A DNA stretch of 64,000 nucleotides from CAVPOO01 sp963707015 (GTDB lineage Bacteria > Pseudomonadota > Gammaproteobacteria > Thiohalobacterales > Thiohalobacteraceae), in contig CAVPOO010000015.1 in NCBI GenBank assembly GCA_963707015.1, positions 434,001 to 498,000 on the forward strand, in the 5' to 3' direction. Below the pieces are notes generated by a model, which made no database searches, was not told the DNA's origin, and worked only from the letters and a program-made list of their open reading frames with translations. A program made the translations under genes and the position numbers. How positions within the stretch are numbered: position 1 is the first letter of the stretch; every line of letters begins with the position of its first letter. Positions 52,058 to 61,025 of the stretch are shown piece by piece.

Positions 52058-53038
52058 ATGACGGAACCCCTGAGTGCAGAGAGCCGCGTGGCCGGCGACG
52101 CATTGCGGCATGACTGGAGTCGCGCCGAGATTCTGGCCCTGTTCGAAGAACCCTTTAACGATCTGGTTTTTCGCGCCCAGTGCCTCCACCGGCAGGCCTT
52201 TGATCCCAACGCGGTGCAGGTGAGCACGTTGCTGAGTATCAAGACCGGCGCCTGCCCGGAGGATTGCGCCTATTGCCCGCAGAGTGCCCACTACCAGACC
52301 GGGCTCGACGTCGAGCGGCTCATGCCCCTGGATGAAGTGATCACGGCAGCGCGGGAGGCAAAGGCGCGTGGCGCCAGCCGCTTCTGCATGGGGGCAGCCT
52401 GGCGCAGCCCGCGAGAGAAGGACTTCGTGCAGGTGCTGGCGATGGTGCGCGAGGTCAAGTCGCTGGGACTCGAGACCTGCGTGACCCTGGGCATGCTGAG
52501 CGCCGATCAGGCTGCGCGCCTCAGCGACGCCGGGCTCGATTACTACAACCACAACCTCGATACCTCGCCGGAGTTCTACGGCGAGATCATCAGCACGCGC
52601 ACCTACCAGGAGCGGCTGGATACCCTGCAGCACGTACGTGAGGCCGATATCCATGTCTGTGCGGGGGGCATTATCGGGATGGGCGAGGACCGCGAAGACC
52701 GGGCCGGGCTGTTGCAGTCGCTGGCCAACCTGCCGCGCCATCCGGAAAGCGTACCGATCAATCAGCTCGTGCGCGTCGAGGGTACGCCACTCGCGGATGT
52801 CGAGCCGCCGGACCCCTTCGAGTTCGTGCGCACCATCGCAGTGGCGAGGATCCTGATGCCCCGCTCGACGCTGCGCCTTTCCGCGGGCCGTACCGAGATG
52901 AATGATCCGATGCAGGCGCTGTGTTTCCTCGCGGGGGCCAATTCGATCTTCTATGGCGATCAGTTGCTGACCACAGACAACCCGGGGCGCAGCCACGATC
53001 AGCACCTGTTCGAGCGCCTGGGTCTGCGCCCGGTGTGA
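52058..53038 (+). CDS. bioB: biotin synthase
   Basis: 326 residues from ATG 52058, which has AGGAAAA seven bases ahead; the upstream ATG at 52034 has no such site. Radical SAM enzyme inserting sulfur into dethiobiotin. The 4Fe-4S motif is in KTGACPEDCAYCPQSA near 63-75. The 2Fe-2S ligands are found in RFCMGAAWR, ETCVTLGML and ICSV-type positions, with LRLSAGRTEM (conserved Arg) near 275. First gene of the biotin cluster. Confidence 0.96.
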   Translation: MTEPLSAESRVAGDALRHDWSRAEILALFEEPFNDLVFRAQCLHRQAFDPNAVQVSTLLSIKTGACPEDCAYCPQSAHYQTGLDVERLMPLDEVITAAREAKARGASRFCMGAAWRSPREKDFVQVLAMVREVKSLGLETCVTLGMLSADQAARLSDAGLDYYNHNLDTSPEFYGEIISTRTYQERLDTLQHVREADIHVCAGGIIGMGEDREDRAGLLQSLANLPRHPESVPINQLVRVEGTPLADVEPPDPFEFVRTIAVARILMPRSTLRLSAGRTEMNDPMQALCFLAGANSIFYGDQLLTTDNPGRSHDQHLFERLGLRPV

Positions 53039-53209
53039 AGGCGGCGCCTGCAGGCGGGGACAGCGGAGCCACACTGTTGCTCATGAGCCACGCAAACCGC
53101 GGAAAAATCTGCACTGGACGGGACGCTGCTAAACCCTGTCATGCAGCCGTTGCCATGCTCATGATCCCGGCAGGCCTGCCGTTCCCGGCGCCTTGATAAA
53201 CTGCCTGCC

Positions 53210-54397
53210 ATGAAAGACCTGTCCACAGCACTGGCGCTGCGACGTGATCGTCACCTCTATCGCGAGCGGCGGATCCTGGACAGCCCGCAGGGTCCCGAGG
53301 TGGTCGTCGACAACAAGCCCTACCTGGCCTTTTGCAGCAACGACTACCTGGGACTTGCCAACCATCCCGCGTTGATAGAGGCCCTGCAGCAGGCGGCAGG
53401 GCAATACGGGGTCGGCAGCGGCGCGGCCCACCTGGTCACCGGACATTCCACAGTCCATCACGCGCTGGAAGAGGAGCTTGCCGACTGGGCGGGAACGCAG
53501 CGGGCGCTGCTGTTCTCGACCGGTTATATGGCCAATCTCGGCGTGGCAGGTGCCTTGCTGGGGCGGGGTGATCGCCTGTTCGAGGACCGTCTCAATCATG
53601 CCTCGCTGCTGGACGCGGCGAGCCTGTCAGGGGCCCGCCTGGTGCGCTATGAGCATGCCGACGCGGGTCGCCTGGCAGCGCGCATCAGGGCGGCCGGAAG
53701 CTGTGCCATGGTGGCGAGCGACGGCGTGTTCAGTATGGACGGGGACCTGGCAAGGCTGCCTGATCTGGCCCGTATCGCGGATGCCAGTGGCGCATGGCTG
53801 CTGATCGACGACGCGCACGGGCTGGGCGTGCTGGGTGAGCGGGGCCGCGGGAGTTACAGCCATTTCGATGTGGCGATCGGCGCAAACCGTATCCTGATGG
53901 GTACCCTGGGCAAGGCATTCGGCAGTTTCGGTGCCTTCGTTGCGGGGAGTGAGGTGCTGATTGAGACCCTGATCCAGTCGGCGCGAACGTATATCTACAC
54001 GACGGCGACACCGCCCGCGCTGGCGGCTGCGACCCGCACCGCACTCAGACTGGTCCAAAATGAAAGCTGGCGGCGCGAGAAGCTGGCGGACCTGATCGGG
54101 CGCTTCCGGGATGGTGCGCGCGAACTGGGTTTAGAGCTCATGCCTTCCCCCACACCGATCCAGCCGCTGGTGGTCGGTGGCGCGGCGGCTGCGCTGAGCC
54201 TGAGCACTGAATTGCGTGATCGCGGCATCCTGGTGCCGGCCATCAGGCCGCCGACAGTGCCCGAGGGTGCGGCGCGCCTGCGCATTACCCTCTCGGCGGC
54301 ACACCGGGAAGCCCATATCGATCGTTTGCTCGAGGCACTCGACCGATGCCTCGCCACCGGGCCGGGCCGTGCAGCGGACGCGAGGCAGCTGCCATGA
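53210..54397 (+). CDS. bioF: 8-amino-7-oxononanoate synthase
   Basis: 395 residues. PLP enzyme condensing pimeloyl-ACP with alanine. Landmarks: YLAFCSNDYLGLANHP, GSGAAHLVTGH near 71, LIDDAHGLGVLGERGRG near 200, and the PLP lysine in LMGTLGKAFGSFG near 235. A 171-base gap from bioB contains a perfect palindrome, CGGCAGGCCTGCCG (53168-53181), and no obvious ribosome-binding site, so an internal control point is possible. The stop overlaps bioH in ATGA. Confidence 0.95.
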   Translation: MKDLSTALALRRDRHLYRERRILDSPQGPEVVVDNKPYLAFCSNDYLGLANHPALIEALQQAAGQYGVGSGAAHLVTGHSTVHHALEEELADWAGTQRALLFSTGYMANLGVAGALLGRGDRLFEDRLNHASLLDAASLSGARLVRYEHADAGRLAARIRAAGSCAMVASDGVFSMDGDLARLPDLARIADASGAWLLIDDAHGLGVLGERGRGSYSHFDVAIGANRILMGTLGKAFGSFGAFVAGSEVLIETLIQSARTYIYTTATPPALAAATRTALRLVQNESWRREKLADLIGRFRDGARELGLELMPSPTPIQPLVVGGAAAALSLSTELRDRGILVPAIRPPTVPEGAARLRITLSAAHREAHIDRLLEALDRCLATGPGRAADARQLP

Positions 54398-55155
54398 ACC
54401 TGCACGTGGAAACCCTGGGCGAAGGCCCGAAGCTCGTGATGCTGCACGGCTGGGCATTCAACTCGCAGATCTGGGAGGGGGTGGCGGACGAGCTGTCCCG
54501 ATGGTTCAGGCTCGTTCTGGTCGACCTGCCCGGCCATGGCAGGAGTCCGCCCGACCCGGCTCTCACCTATGACGCGCTCGTCGACAGGCTTGCCGAGGAA
54601 CTGCTGCCACGGGCCCATGTGCTCGGCTGGTCGCTGGGTGGCACGCTGGCGCTGGGGCTGGCGGCACGTGTCCCGCAACGCGTCGCCAAGCTCGTTCTGG
54701 TGGCGGCGAATCCCCGTTTCACCGCACAGCGGGACTGGCCGCAGGCGCTGGATCCCCGCGTACTGGCCGGATTTCGGGACAGTCTCGCGCGGGACCCGCG
54801 CTCGACGGTGCAGCGCTTCCTCGCGCTGGTGACGCGGGGCTCAGCGGTCGCATCTGCCGAGCTGCGTTATCTGCGCGGCCAGCTCAGGCAGTCGGGATTG
54901 CCGGATGCCGGCGCCCTGGCTGTCGGACTGGATGTCCTGCGTGACGTCGACCTGCGCGCGCGGCTGGGGTCGCTGCAGCAACCGACCTTGCTGGTATTCG
55001 CCGAAAATGACGCGCTCGTTCCGGCAGGCGCGGGTCCCCTGATCCGGCAGCAGCTGCCGCAGGCACGCCTCGTCACGCTGGAGTCGGCCGGCCATGCGCC
55101 GTTTCTGTCGCGACCACAGGCGTTCACCGGCGCGGTACGGGAGTTTCTGGCGTGA
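54394..55155 (+). CDS. bioH: pimeloyl-ACP methyl ester esterase
   Basis: 253 residues. Alpha/beta hydrolase that removes the methyl group from pimeloyl-ACP methyl ester. Oxyanion region VMLHGWAFNSQIW near 14, nucleophile Ser in VLGWSLGGTLAL near 78, Asp in FAENDALVP near 205 and His in SAGHAPFLSRP near 233. Starts in the bioF stop and ends in the bioC start, so translation is coupled on both sides. Confidence 0.93.
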   Translation: MNLHVETLGEGPKLVMLHGWAFNSQIWEGVADELSRWFRLVLVDLPGHGRSPPDPALTYDALVDRLAEELLPRAHVLGWSLGGTLALGLAARVPQRVAKLVLVAANPRFTAQRDWPQALDPRVLAGFRDSLARDPRSTVQRFLALVTRGSAVASAELRYLRGQLRQSGLPDAGALAVGLDVLRDVDLRARLGSLQQPTLLVFAENDALVPAGAGPLIRQQLPQARLVTLESAGHAPFLSRPQAFTGAVREFLA

Positions 55156-56024
55156 ACGGGGAGGCGTTCCGCATTGACAAGCAGCTCGTGCGCACGGCGT
55201 TTGACCGGGCGGCCGAGCGCTACGACCGGATGGCGTTGTTGCAGCGTGAGATCGGGGGGCGCCTGCTGGAGCGGCTGGATCTGATGAAGGTCCAGCCAGG
55301 CCGCATCCTGGATCTCGGTTCGGGAACCGGCCAGATCACGCGGGCAGCGACCAAACGCTACCGGGGCGCACAGGTTGTGGCCGTGGATATCGCCGAGTCC
55401 ATGTTGCGAGCGGCGCGGCGTGGTCTGCGCTGGTGGCGGCGGCCCGCACTGGTGTGTGGCGATATGGAATCGCTGCCAATGGCCGCTGCCAGTGTCGATA
55501 TGGTCCTGTCCAACCTCTCCCTGCAATGGTGCAACGACCTCGACCGGGTCATGGCCGAGTTGCGGCGTGTGCTGAGGCCGGGCGGTGTGCTGCTGTTTAC
55601 CACTTTGGGCCCGGATACGCTGAAGGAGTTGCGCGCCAGTTGGGCGGCCGTGGACAGTTCCAATCACGTGAACGCGTTTCTGGATATGCATGATATCGGT
55701 GATGCCATGCTGCGTGCCGGCCTGAGCGATCCGGTGGTCGACCGGGAAGACGTGACACTGACCTATCCGGACCTCGGGCGGCTGATGCGGGATCTGAAGG
55801 GCATCGGTGCACACAATGTCACCGCCGGCAGGCCGCGCGGTCTCACCACACCGGCCCGGATCAGGAAGCTGGAGGCGGCCTATGAGGCGTATCGCCGGGA
55901 TGACGGGCTGCCGGCCAATTATGAGGTGATATACGGTCATGCCTGGATGTCGCGGCCTGCCGCGGTCGAGATTGCGGTGAGCGGGATGCGCCAGGCAAAG
56001 CAGCGCCGCGCCGGGCGACCATGA
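55152..56024 (+). CDS. bioC: malonyl-ACP O-methyltransferase
   Basis: 290 residues from a GTG overlapping the bioH stop. SAM-dependent methyltransferase that starts pimelate synthesis by masking malonyl-ACP. N-terminal VRTAFDRAAERYDRMALLQ is a BioC hallmark. SAM motif I is ILDLGSGTGQITRA near 53. SNLSLQWCNDLDRVMAELRR near 118 and GVLLFTTLGPDTLKELR near 140 follow. bioH and bioC together supply the pimeloyl chain. Confidence 0.93.
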   Translation: MNGEAFRIDKQLVRTAFDRAAERYDRMALLQREIGGRLLERLDLMKVQPGRILDLGSGTGQITRAATKRYRGAQVVAVDIAESMLRAARRGLRWWRRPALVCGDMESLPMAAASVDMVLSNLSLQWCNDLDRVMAELRRVLRPGGVLLFTTLGPDTLKELRASWAAVDSSNHVNAFLDMHDIGDAMLRAGLSDPVVDREDVTLTYPDLGRLMRDLKGIGAHNVTAGRPRGLTTPARIRKLEAAYEAYRRDDGLPANYEVIYGHAWMSRPAAVEIAVSGMRQAKQRRAGRP

Positions 56025-56707
56025 GCAAGGGGTTTTTCGTTGCCGGTACCGATACCGGGGTTGGCAAGACGGTTGTCAGTCTGGGTCTCATGCAGGCGCT
56101 GCAGGCGCAGGGACTTTGCGTTGTCGGCATGAAGCCGGTGGCCAGTGGCTGCGAGCCAACAGCGGACGGGCCCCGCAACGCGGATGCGCAGGCCCTGCTC
56201 GCCCAATCGTCGATCAGTCCGCCCTACGAACTCGTCAACCCCTGGGCCTTTGAGCCGGCTGTCGCGCCCCATATCGCGGCGGCCAGGGAGGGTCGGCGCA
56301 TCGAACTCAGCGCACTCACAGACACTTTCGGGCGGCTTGCCGCGCAGGCGGAGTATGTGGTGGTCGAGGGGATTGGCGGGTGGCGGGTGCCGCTCAACGG
56401 CTCGCACTACGTCTCGGATCTTGCCGTGGCGCTTGGTCTTCCGGTGCTGCTGGTTGTCGGGCTGCGCCTGGGGTGCCTGAATCATGCCATCCTGAGCTGG
56501 GAATCCATACAGGCGAGTGGGGTCAGGTGCGCCGGCTGGGTGGCCAATCAGATCGAACCGGGAATGTCGAATCTGGAAGAGAATGTGGCCTGTCTGGCTT
56601 CCGTATTCGGGGCCGCGCCTGCCGGGCTCATTCCCTTTGTTCCGGCACGCGGGGCGGCACCGGCATCGGCGGCGGCGCGACTGAATGTGGCGTCCCTCGA
56701 CGGCTAG
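56021..56707 (+). CDS. bioD: dethiobiotin synthetase
   Basis: 228 residues. ATP-dependent ring closure of diaminopelargonate. P-loop FVAGTDTGVGKTVVS (about 6-20), GMKPVASGCEP near 36, and VVEGIGGWRVPL near 118, which matches the VEGAGG-type motif with Ile for Ala. It closes the bioBFHCD set. bioA is not in this window, so that step is encoded elsewhere. Confidence 0.93.
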   Translation: MSKGFFVAGTDTGVGKTVVSLGLMQALQAQGLCVVGMKPVASGCEPTADGPRNADAQALLAQSSISPPYELVNPWAFEPAVAPHIAAAREGRRIELSALTDTFGRLAAQAEYVVVEGIGGWRVPLNGSHYVSDLAVALGLPVLLVVGLRLGCLNHAILSWESIQASGVRCAGWVANQIEPGMSNLEENVACLASVFGAAPAGLIPFVPARGAAPASAAARLNVASLDG

Positions 56708-56888
56708 CGCTGGGCGTCCGCACAGGGGGTGCAGGAGCTTCGTTCAGGCGCAGTGATAACAGGCTGTTATAGCACCAGTTTATAGCCACAAAGCTGAAAT
56801 TAGCTTGCGCCATACAGGGTCATGGGGTAGCATCGCCGCCGGCTTTGTCTCAGGTCAGCATCGAAGGCCAATTTGGAAGAGGTCCCCT

Positions 56889-57377
56889 GTGGTAGCTGCA
56901 TACTGCGACCCCGTGTCGGCGAATTGCCAGCTTGTCGTCCGGCCCAATTGCTCCCTGTCGTGGCGTGGGGCGGTAACCTTTTACCTCGGCATGTGTCTGG
57001 TATCTTTGACGATCGCGGGCCTGTTTGCGGCGGCAGGCGCCTGGCCGGTGCTGCCGTTTGCCGGGCTGGAACTGCTGGCTCTGGGTGTTGCGCTCTATGT
57101 GGTTGCCTTGCGGGCGGACAGTCGTGAAGTGATTTCCATCCGCGGCGACACCGTTGAGGTTCAGCGGGGCCGCTACGCCCCGGTCGAGCGCTGGTCTTTC
57201 CAGCGATGCTGGGTGCAGGTTACGCTCAGTCCACCGCGGCGTCATGGTTACCCTTGGCGCCTCGTGTTGCGCAGCAATGGGCGCGAACTCGAGGTAGGCC
57301 GCTGCCTGAACGACGCCGAGCGTCGACTGCTGGCGAATGAATTGAAACGCCGTATCCGGCCGCAATACGCACAGTAA
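56889..57377 (+). CDS. DUF2244 domain membrane protein
   Basis: 162 residues from GTG 56889, which has GGAAGAGG before it; the longer frame from 56805 looks non-coding at its front. Two adjacent transmembrane helices (about 30-70) are followed by a soluble part with WSFQRCWVQVTL and GRELEVGRCLNDAERRLLANEL, characteristic of DUF2244. The family commonly sits by aa3/caa3 oxidase genes, as here, 89 bases before coxB. Its function is unknown. Confidence 0.85.
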   Translation: MVAAYCDPVSANCQLVVRPNCSLSWRGAVTFYLGMCLVSLTIAGLFAAAGAWPVLPFAGLELLALGVALYVVALRADSREVISIRGDTVEVQRGRYAPVERWSFQRCWVQVTLSPPRRHGYPWRLVLRSNGRELEVGRCLNDAERRLLANELKRRIRPQYAQ

Positions 57378-57436
57378 CATCTGTGCTCTGGTGGCCGGGT
57401 TCGACGTAACTGAGTAATTTCGAATCAATATCACAG

Positions 57437-57453
57437 CTTAAAGGCCTTTTAAG
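57437..57453 (+). other. near-palindrome overlapping the coxB ribosome-binding site
   Basis: CTTAAAGGCCTTTTAAG is nearly self-complementary, and its right arm runs into AAGGAG ahead of coxB. It could fold to hide the ribosome-binding site or serve as an operator. Weak evidence only. Confidence 0.3.
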
Positions 57454-57466
57454 GAGAGTGAAGCGC

Positions 57467-58594
57467 ATGTTCTCGACAATCACGCGAAGGGCGCTGGGTG
57501 CGCTGACAGGTGGCGGACTACTGCTGGGGGCGGCGAACGCAGTTGCCGATTACGCATTGAACCTGCCGCGGGGCGTTACCTCCATCAGTCAGGATGCCTA
57601 CGATCTGCATATGCTGATCCTCTGGATCTGCGTGGCGATCGGCGTGGTGGTCTTTGGCGCCATGTTCATCTCGATCATCAGTCACCGCAAGTCACGGGGT
57701 GCGGTGGCGGCGCAGTTCCACGAGAGTACAACGGTCGAGATTATCTGGACCATCATCCCGTTTCTGATTCTTATTGGCATGGCAATACCCGCCACCAAGG
57801 CGCTCATCGCCATGGAAGATACCAGTGATTCCGATCTCAGCATCAAGGTCACGGCTTACCAGTGGAAGTGGGGTTATGACTACCTCGACGAAGGCATCAG
57901 CTTCTTCAGCACGCTGTCCACACCCAAGGAAGAGATCTACAACGAGAAGGATAAGGGTGAGCACTACCTGCTCGAGGTCGACAATCCGGTGGTCGTACCC
58001 GTCAACAACAAGGTTCGCCTGCTGATCACGGCAAGCGACGTGATTCATGCCTGGTGGGTGCCGGAGTTGGGCATGAAGAAGGACGCGATTCCGGGCTTTG
58101 TCAATGAAATGTGGTTCAACATCGAAGAACCCGGCACATACCGCGGCCAGTGTGCGGAGCTGTGTGGAAAAGACCACGGCTTTATGCCGATCGTGGTTGT
58201 CGCCAAGACGGAAGAAGAATATTCGCAGTGGGTTGCGGATCAGAAACTGGCCAGCAATGCTGCGGCAGCCGATGCGCAGCGTAGCTGGGGCAAGGACGAA
58301 CTGATGGCAAAAGGCGAGCAGGTATACGCTACCGGCTGTGCCGCCTGCCACCAGGCCAGCGGCGAGGGAATTCCGGGCGCGTTCCCCGCATTGAAGGGTG
58401 GTGCGATTGCCACGGGTCCCGTGGATGCGCACATCGATCTCGTGCTGAATGGCAAGGCTGGTACCGCCATGGCGGCATTCGGGTCCCAGCTCAGTGATGC
58501 GGATCTTGCTGCCGTGATCACCTACGAGCGCAATGCCTGGGGTAATGCTACGGGTGACATAGTCCAGCCGTCTGATATCAAAGCGGCTCGCTAA
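57467..58594 (+). CDS. coxB: cytochrome c oxidase subunit II with fused cytochrome c domain
   Basis: 375 residues from ATG 57467, spaced correctly from AAGGAG; GTG 57458 lies too close. After a signal region come two transmembrane helices (about 48-70 and 90-112), then the CuA cupredoxin domain with WWVPELGMKKDAIPG and the copper site CAELCGKDHGFM near 225. A C-terminal cytochrome c domain carries heme motif CAACH near 291 with a Met axial ligand. The fusion marks a caa3-type, cytochrome-c-linked oxidase. First of the coxBA-ctaG-coxC group. Confidence 0.95.
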   Translation: MFSTITRRALGALTGGGLLLGAANAVADYALNLPRGVTSISQDAYDLHMLILWICVAIGVVVFGAMFISIISHRKSRGAVAAQFHESTTVEIIWTIIPFLILIGMAIPATKALIAMEDTSDSDLSIKVTAYQWKWGYDYLDEGISFFSTLSTPKEEIYNEKDKGEHYLLEVDNPVVVPVNNKVRLLITASDVIHAWWVPELGMKKDAIPGFVNEMWFNIEEPGTYRGQCAELCGKDHGFMPIVVVAKTEEEYSQWVADQKLASNAAAADAQRSWGKDELMAKGEQVYATGCAACHQASGEGIPGAFPALKGGAIATGPVDAHIDLVLNGKAGTAMAAFGSQLSDADLAAVITYERNAWGNATGDIVQPSDIKAAR

Positions 58595-58621
58595 GAAATT
58601 TTCGGTAAGGAGAAGCAAGTT

Positions 58622-60196
58622 ATGAGCACAGCCACCGCACACGACACACACCACGAGGAACATCCCAGCGGTATCACGCGCTGGTTCTTCACGACCAATC
58701 ACAAGGACATCGGTACCCTGTACCTGTTGTTCTCACTGCTGATGTTCTTTGTCGGCGGGGCCATGGCCATGGTCATCCGTGCCGAGCTGTTCCAGCCCGG
58801 CCTGCAGGTGGTCAACCCCATGTTCTTCAACTCGCTGACCACCATGCATGCGCTGGTCATGATCTTCGGCGCGGTCATGCCGGCATTCGTGGGGCTCGCC
58901 AACTGGCTGGTGCCGATGATGATCGGAGCGCCGGATATGGCCCTGCCACGCATGAACAACTGGAGCTTCTGGATCCTGCCATTCGCCTTCACGATGCTGC
59001 TGTCAACCTTCTTCATGGAAGGTGGTGCCCCGGCCGGTGGCTGGACGATCTACCCGCCGCTGGTGCTCCAGACCGGACACGCGTTTCCGTTCCTGATCTT
59101 TGCCGTGCACATGATGGGCATCTCCTCCATCATGGGGGCCATCAACATCATCGTTACCATTATGAACATGCGGGCGCCCGGCATGTCGCTGATGAAGATG
59201 CCGCTGTTCGTCTGGACCTGGCTGATCACGGCCTATCTGCTGATCGCCGTGATGCCGGTGCTGGCGGGTGCCGTGACCATGCTGCTCACCGATAAATTTT
59301 TCGGGACCAGCTTCTTTACCGCGGCCGGCGGTGGTGACCCGGTGATGTTCCAGCATATCTTCTGGTTCTTCGGGCATCCCGAGGTCTATATCATGATCCT
59401 GCCTGCCTTTGGGATCGTCTCGGCGATCATCCCGACCTTTGCCCGCAAGCCCTTGTTCGGCTACAGCTCGATGGTGTATGCGACGGCCTCCATTGCGTTC
59501 CTGTCTTTCATCGTCTGGGCGCACCACATGTTCACCGTGGGGATGCCGCTGGCCGGTGAGCTGTTTTTCATGTATGCCACCATGCTGATTGCGGTACCCA
59601 CGGGGGTAAAGGTGTTCAACTGGGTCTCCACGATGTGGAAGGGCTCCATGACCTTTGAGACCCCGATGCTGTGGGCAGTGGCCTTCGTCGTGCTGTTCAC
59701 GATCGGTGGCTTCTCGGGCCTGATGCTGGCCATTACACCCGTCGACTTCCAGTACCATGATACCTACTTCGTGGTGGCTCACTTCCACTACGTGCTGGTG
59801 ACCGGGGCCGTATTCGCCATCATAGCGGCGGCCTATTACTGGTTACCCAAGTGGACCGGTCACATGTATGACGAAAGGCTGGGCAAGCTGCACTTCTGGT
59901 TGTCGACGATCTCAGTGAACGTGCTGTTTTTCCCGCAGCATTTCCTGGGTCTGGCCGGTATGCCCCGGCGTATACCGGACTATTCGGTGCAGTTTACGGG
60001 CTTCAACCAGATCTCGACTATCGGTGGTTTTGCGTTCGGTCTGTCGCAGCTGCTGTTCCTGTACATTGTCATCCAGACGATTCGTGGCGGCGCCAAGGCG
60101 ACTGACCAGGTCTGGGAAGGTGCGCATGGTCTGGAGTGGACGCTCCCGTCCCCGCCGCCTTACCACACCTTTGAGACCGCCCCCGAGGTCAAGTAA
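58622..60196 (+). CDS. coxA: cytochrome c oxidase subunit I
   Basis: 524 residues with 12 transmembrane helices. Contains heme a, heme a3 and CuB ligands: TTMHALVMIFGAVMPAF near 80, IFWFFGHPEVYIMILP near 245 (His-Tyr cross-link and CuB), VWAHHMFTVGMP near 298 (two CuB His), and HDTYFVVAHFHYVLV near 380 (heme ligands). The K- and D-channel regions look standard. Strong AAGGAGAAG site. A 13-bp hairpin follows the stop. Confidence 0.97.
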   Translation: MSTATAHDTHHEEHPSGITRWFFTTNHKDIGTLYLLFSLLMFFVGGAMAMVIRAELFQPGLQVVNPMFFNSLTTMHALVMIFGAVMPAFVGLANWLVPMMIGAPDMALPRMNNWSFWILPFAFTMLLSTFFMEGGAPAGGWTIYPPLVLQTGHAFPFLIFAVHMMGISSIMGAINIIVTIMNMRAPGMSLMKMPLFVWTWLITAYLLIAVMPVLAGAVTMLLTDKFFGTSFFTAAGGGDPVMFQHIFWFFGHPEVYIMILPAFGIVSAIIPTFARKPLFGYSSMVYATASIAFLSFIVWAHHMFTVGMPLAGELFFMYATMLIAVPTGVKVFNWVSTMWKGSMTFETPMLWAVAFVVLFTIGGFSGLMLAITPVDFQYHDTYFVVAHFHYVLVTGAVFAIIAAAYYWLPKWTGHMYDERLGKLHFWLSTISVNVLFFPQHFLGLAGMPRRIPDYSVQFTGFNQISTIGGFAFGLSQLLFLYIVIQTIRGGAKATDQVWEGAHGLEWTLPSPPPYHTFETAPEVK

Positions 60197-60203
60197 GGGG
60201 TGA

Positions 60204-60232
60204 CGAGGCGTCAGGTCCGACCTGGCGCCTCG
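60204..60232 (+). other. stable intercistronic hairpin after coxA
   Basis: Positions 60204-60216 pair with 60220-60232 in a 13-bp stem (one G-U pair) with a 3-base loop. No T-tract follows, so it is more likely to protect or process the coxBA message than to end transcription. Confidence 0.6.
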
Positions 60233-60253
60233 GTCCCGGAAAACAGACGATCA

Positions 60254-60379
60254 ATGACAGTGGTTATGCAGTCGGATAAACGGCGACGCGCCAACATTCG
60301 CCTGGCGATCCTGCTGGGAGTGGTCGCGCTGTTCATCTTCATCGCATTCATATGGTCGATCGGCGCGGGTGGCAAATGA
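60254..60379 (+). CDS. small single-pass membrane protein of the cox cluster
   Basis: 41 residues: a basic N-terminal part (MQSDKRRRANIRL), one transmembrane helix (LAILLGVVALFIFIAFIWSI) and a short GAGGK tail. The TGA overlaps the ctaG ATG in ATGA, which strongly supports translation. A short membrane peptide at this spot occurs in many proteobacterial oxidase operons as an assembly-related protein. Its own role here is unknown. Confidence 0.8.
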   Translation: MTVVMQSDKRRRANIRLAILLGVVALFIFIAFIWSIGAGGK

Positions 60380-60972
60380 ACAGGGATAAGCCGCAGCAGG
60401 CCAACGCCCGGATCGTGCGCCGCCTGCTGTTTGTCGTGGTTGGCATGTTTGGCTTCGGCTTTGCCATGGTGCCGCTGTACAACGTGTTCTGCGATATAAC
60501 AGGACTCAACGGGAAGACAAATTCCAGTGCGGCGACTGTGCCGAACCTGCAGATCGATGAGGACCGTACGGTGACAGTCGAGTTCCTGGCCTCTGTAAAC
60601 GAGAATCTGGCCTGGGATTTTGCGTCGCAGGTCGCCAAGCTGCAGGTCCATCCAGGAAAGCCGTATACCGTCAGCTATTCGGCAAGGAACCGCGCCGACC
60701 ATGCCGTTGTGGGCCACGCTGTTCCCAGCGTGGCCCCAGGGTCTGCCGCAGAGCACTTTAAAAAGACCGAGTGTTTCTGTTTTACCGATCAGTTGTTTCA
60801 GCCGGGCGAGCGCCGCGACATGCCGGTGACTTTTGTGATCGACCCGGACCTGCCCGAAAAGGTGGAGGTCGTGACCTTGTCCTACACCTTCTTCGATACC
60901 GGCAAGCTGGCCACGGTCGCGACAGCCCCCGGGCTGGAGGATATCGGGCCTGTGCCCGAAAAGGGCCAATAA
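60376..60972 (+). CDS. ctaG: cytochrome c oxidase assembly protein CtaG/Cox11
   Basis: 198 residues from ATG 60376. One transmembrane helix (about 17-37) with FAMVPLYNVFCDITG, then a soluble immunoglobulin-like domain. The copper-binding pair is in KKTECFCFTDQLFQPGE near 140. It delivers copper to CuB of subunit I. Its start overlaps the preceding 41-aa gene. Confidence 0.95.
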   Translation: MNRDKPQQANARIVRRLLFVVVGMFGFGFAMVPLYNVFCDITGLNGKTNSSAATVPNLQIDEDRTVTVEFLASVNENLAWDFASQVAKLQVHPGKPYTVSYSARNRADHAVVGHAVPSVAPGSAAEHFKKTECFCFTDQLFQPGERRDMPVTFVIDPDLPEKVEVVTLSYTFFDTGKLATVATAPGLEDIGPVPEKGQ

Positions 60973-61025
60973 GTCTGGCGGTACGGAATCAATAAGGAAT
61001 ACGACACCGAAAAGAGGAATATGGT

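Noticed and set aside
52022..53074. 350-codon leftward open frame opposite bioB
   Set aside because: Shadow of biotin synthase.
54867..55940. 357-codon leftward open frame across bioH and bioC
   Set aside because: Crosses two certain genes on the other strand and shows no protein family.
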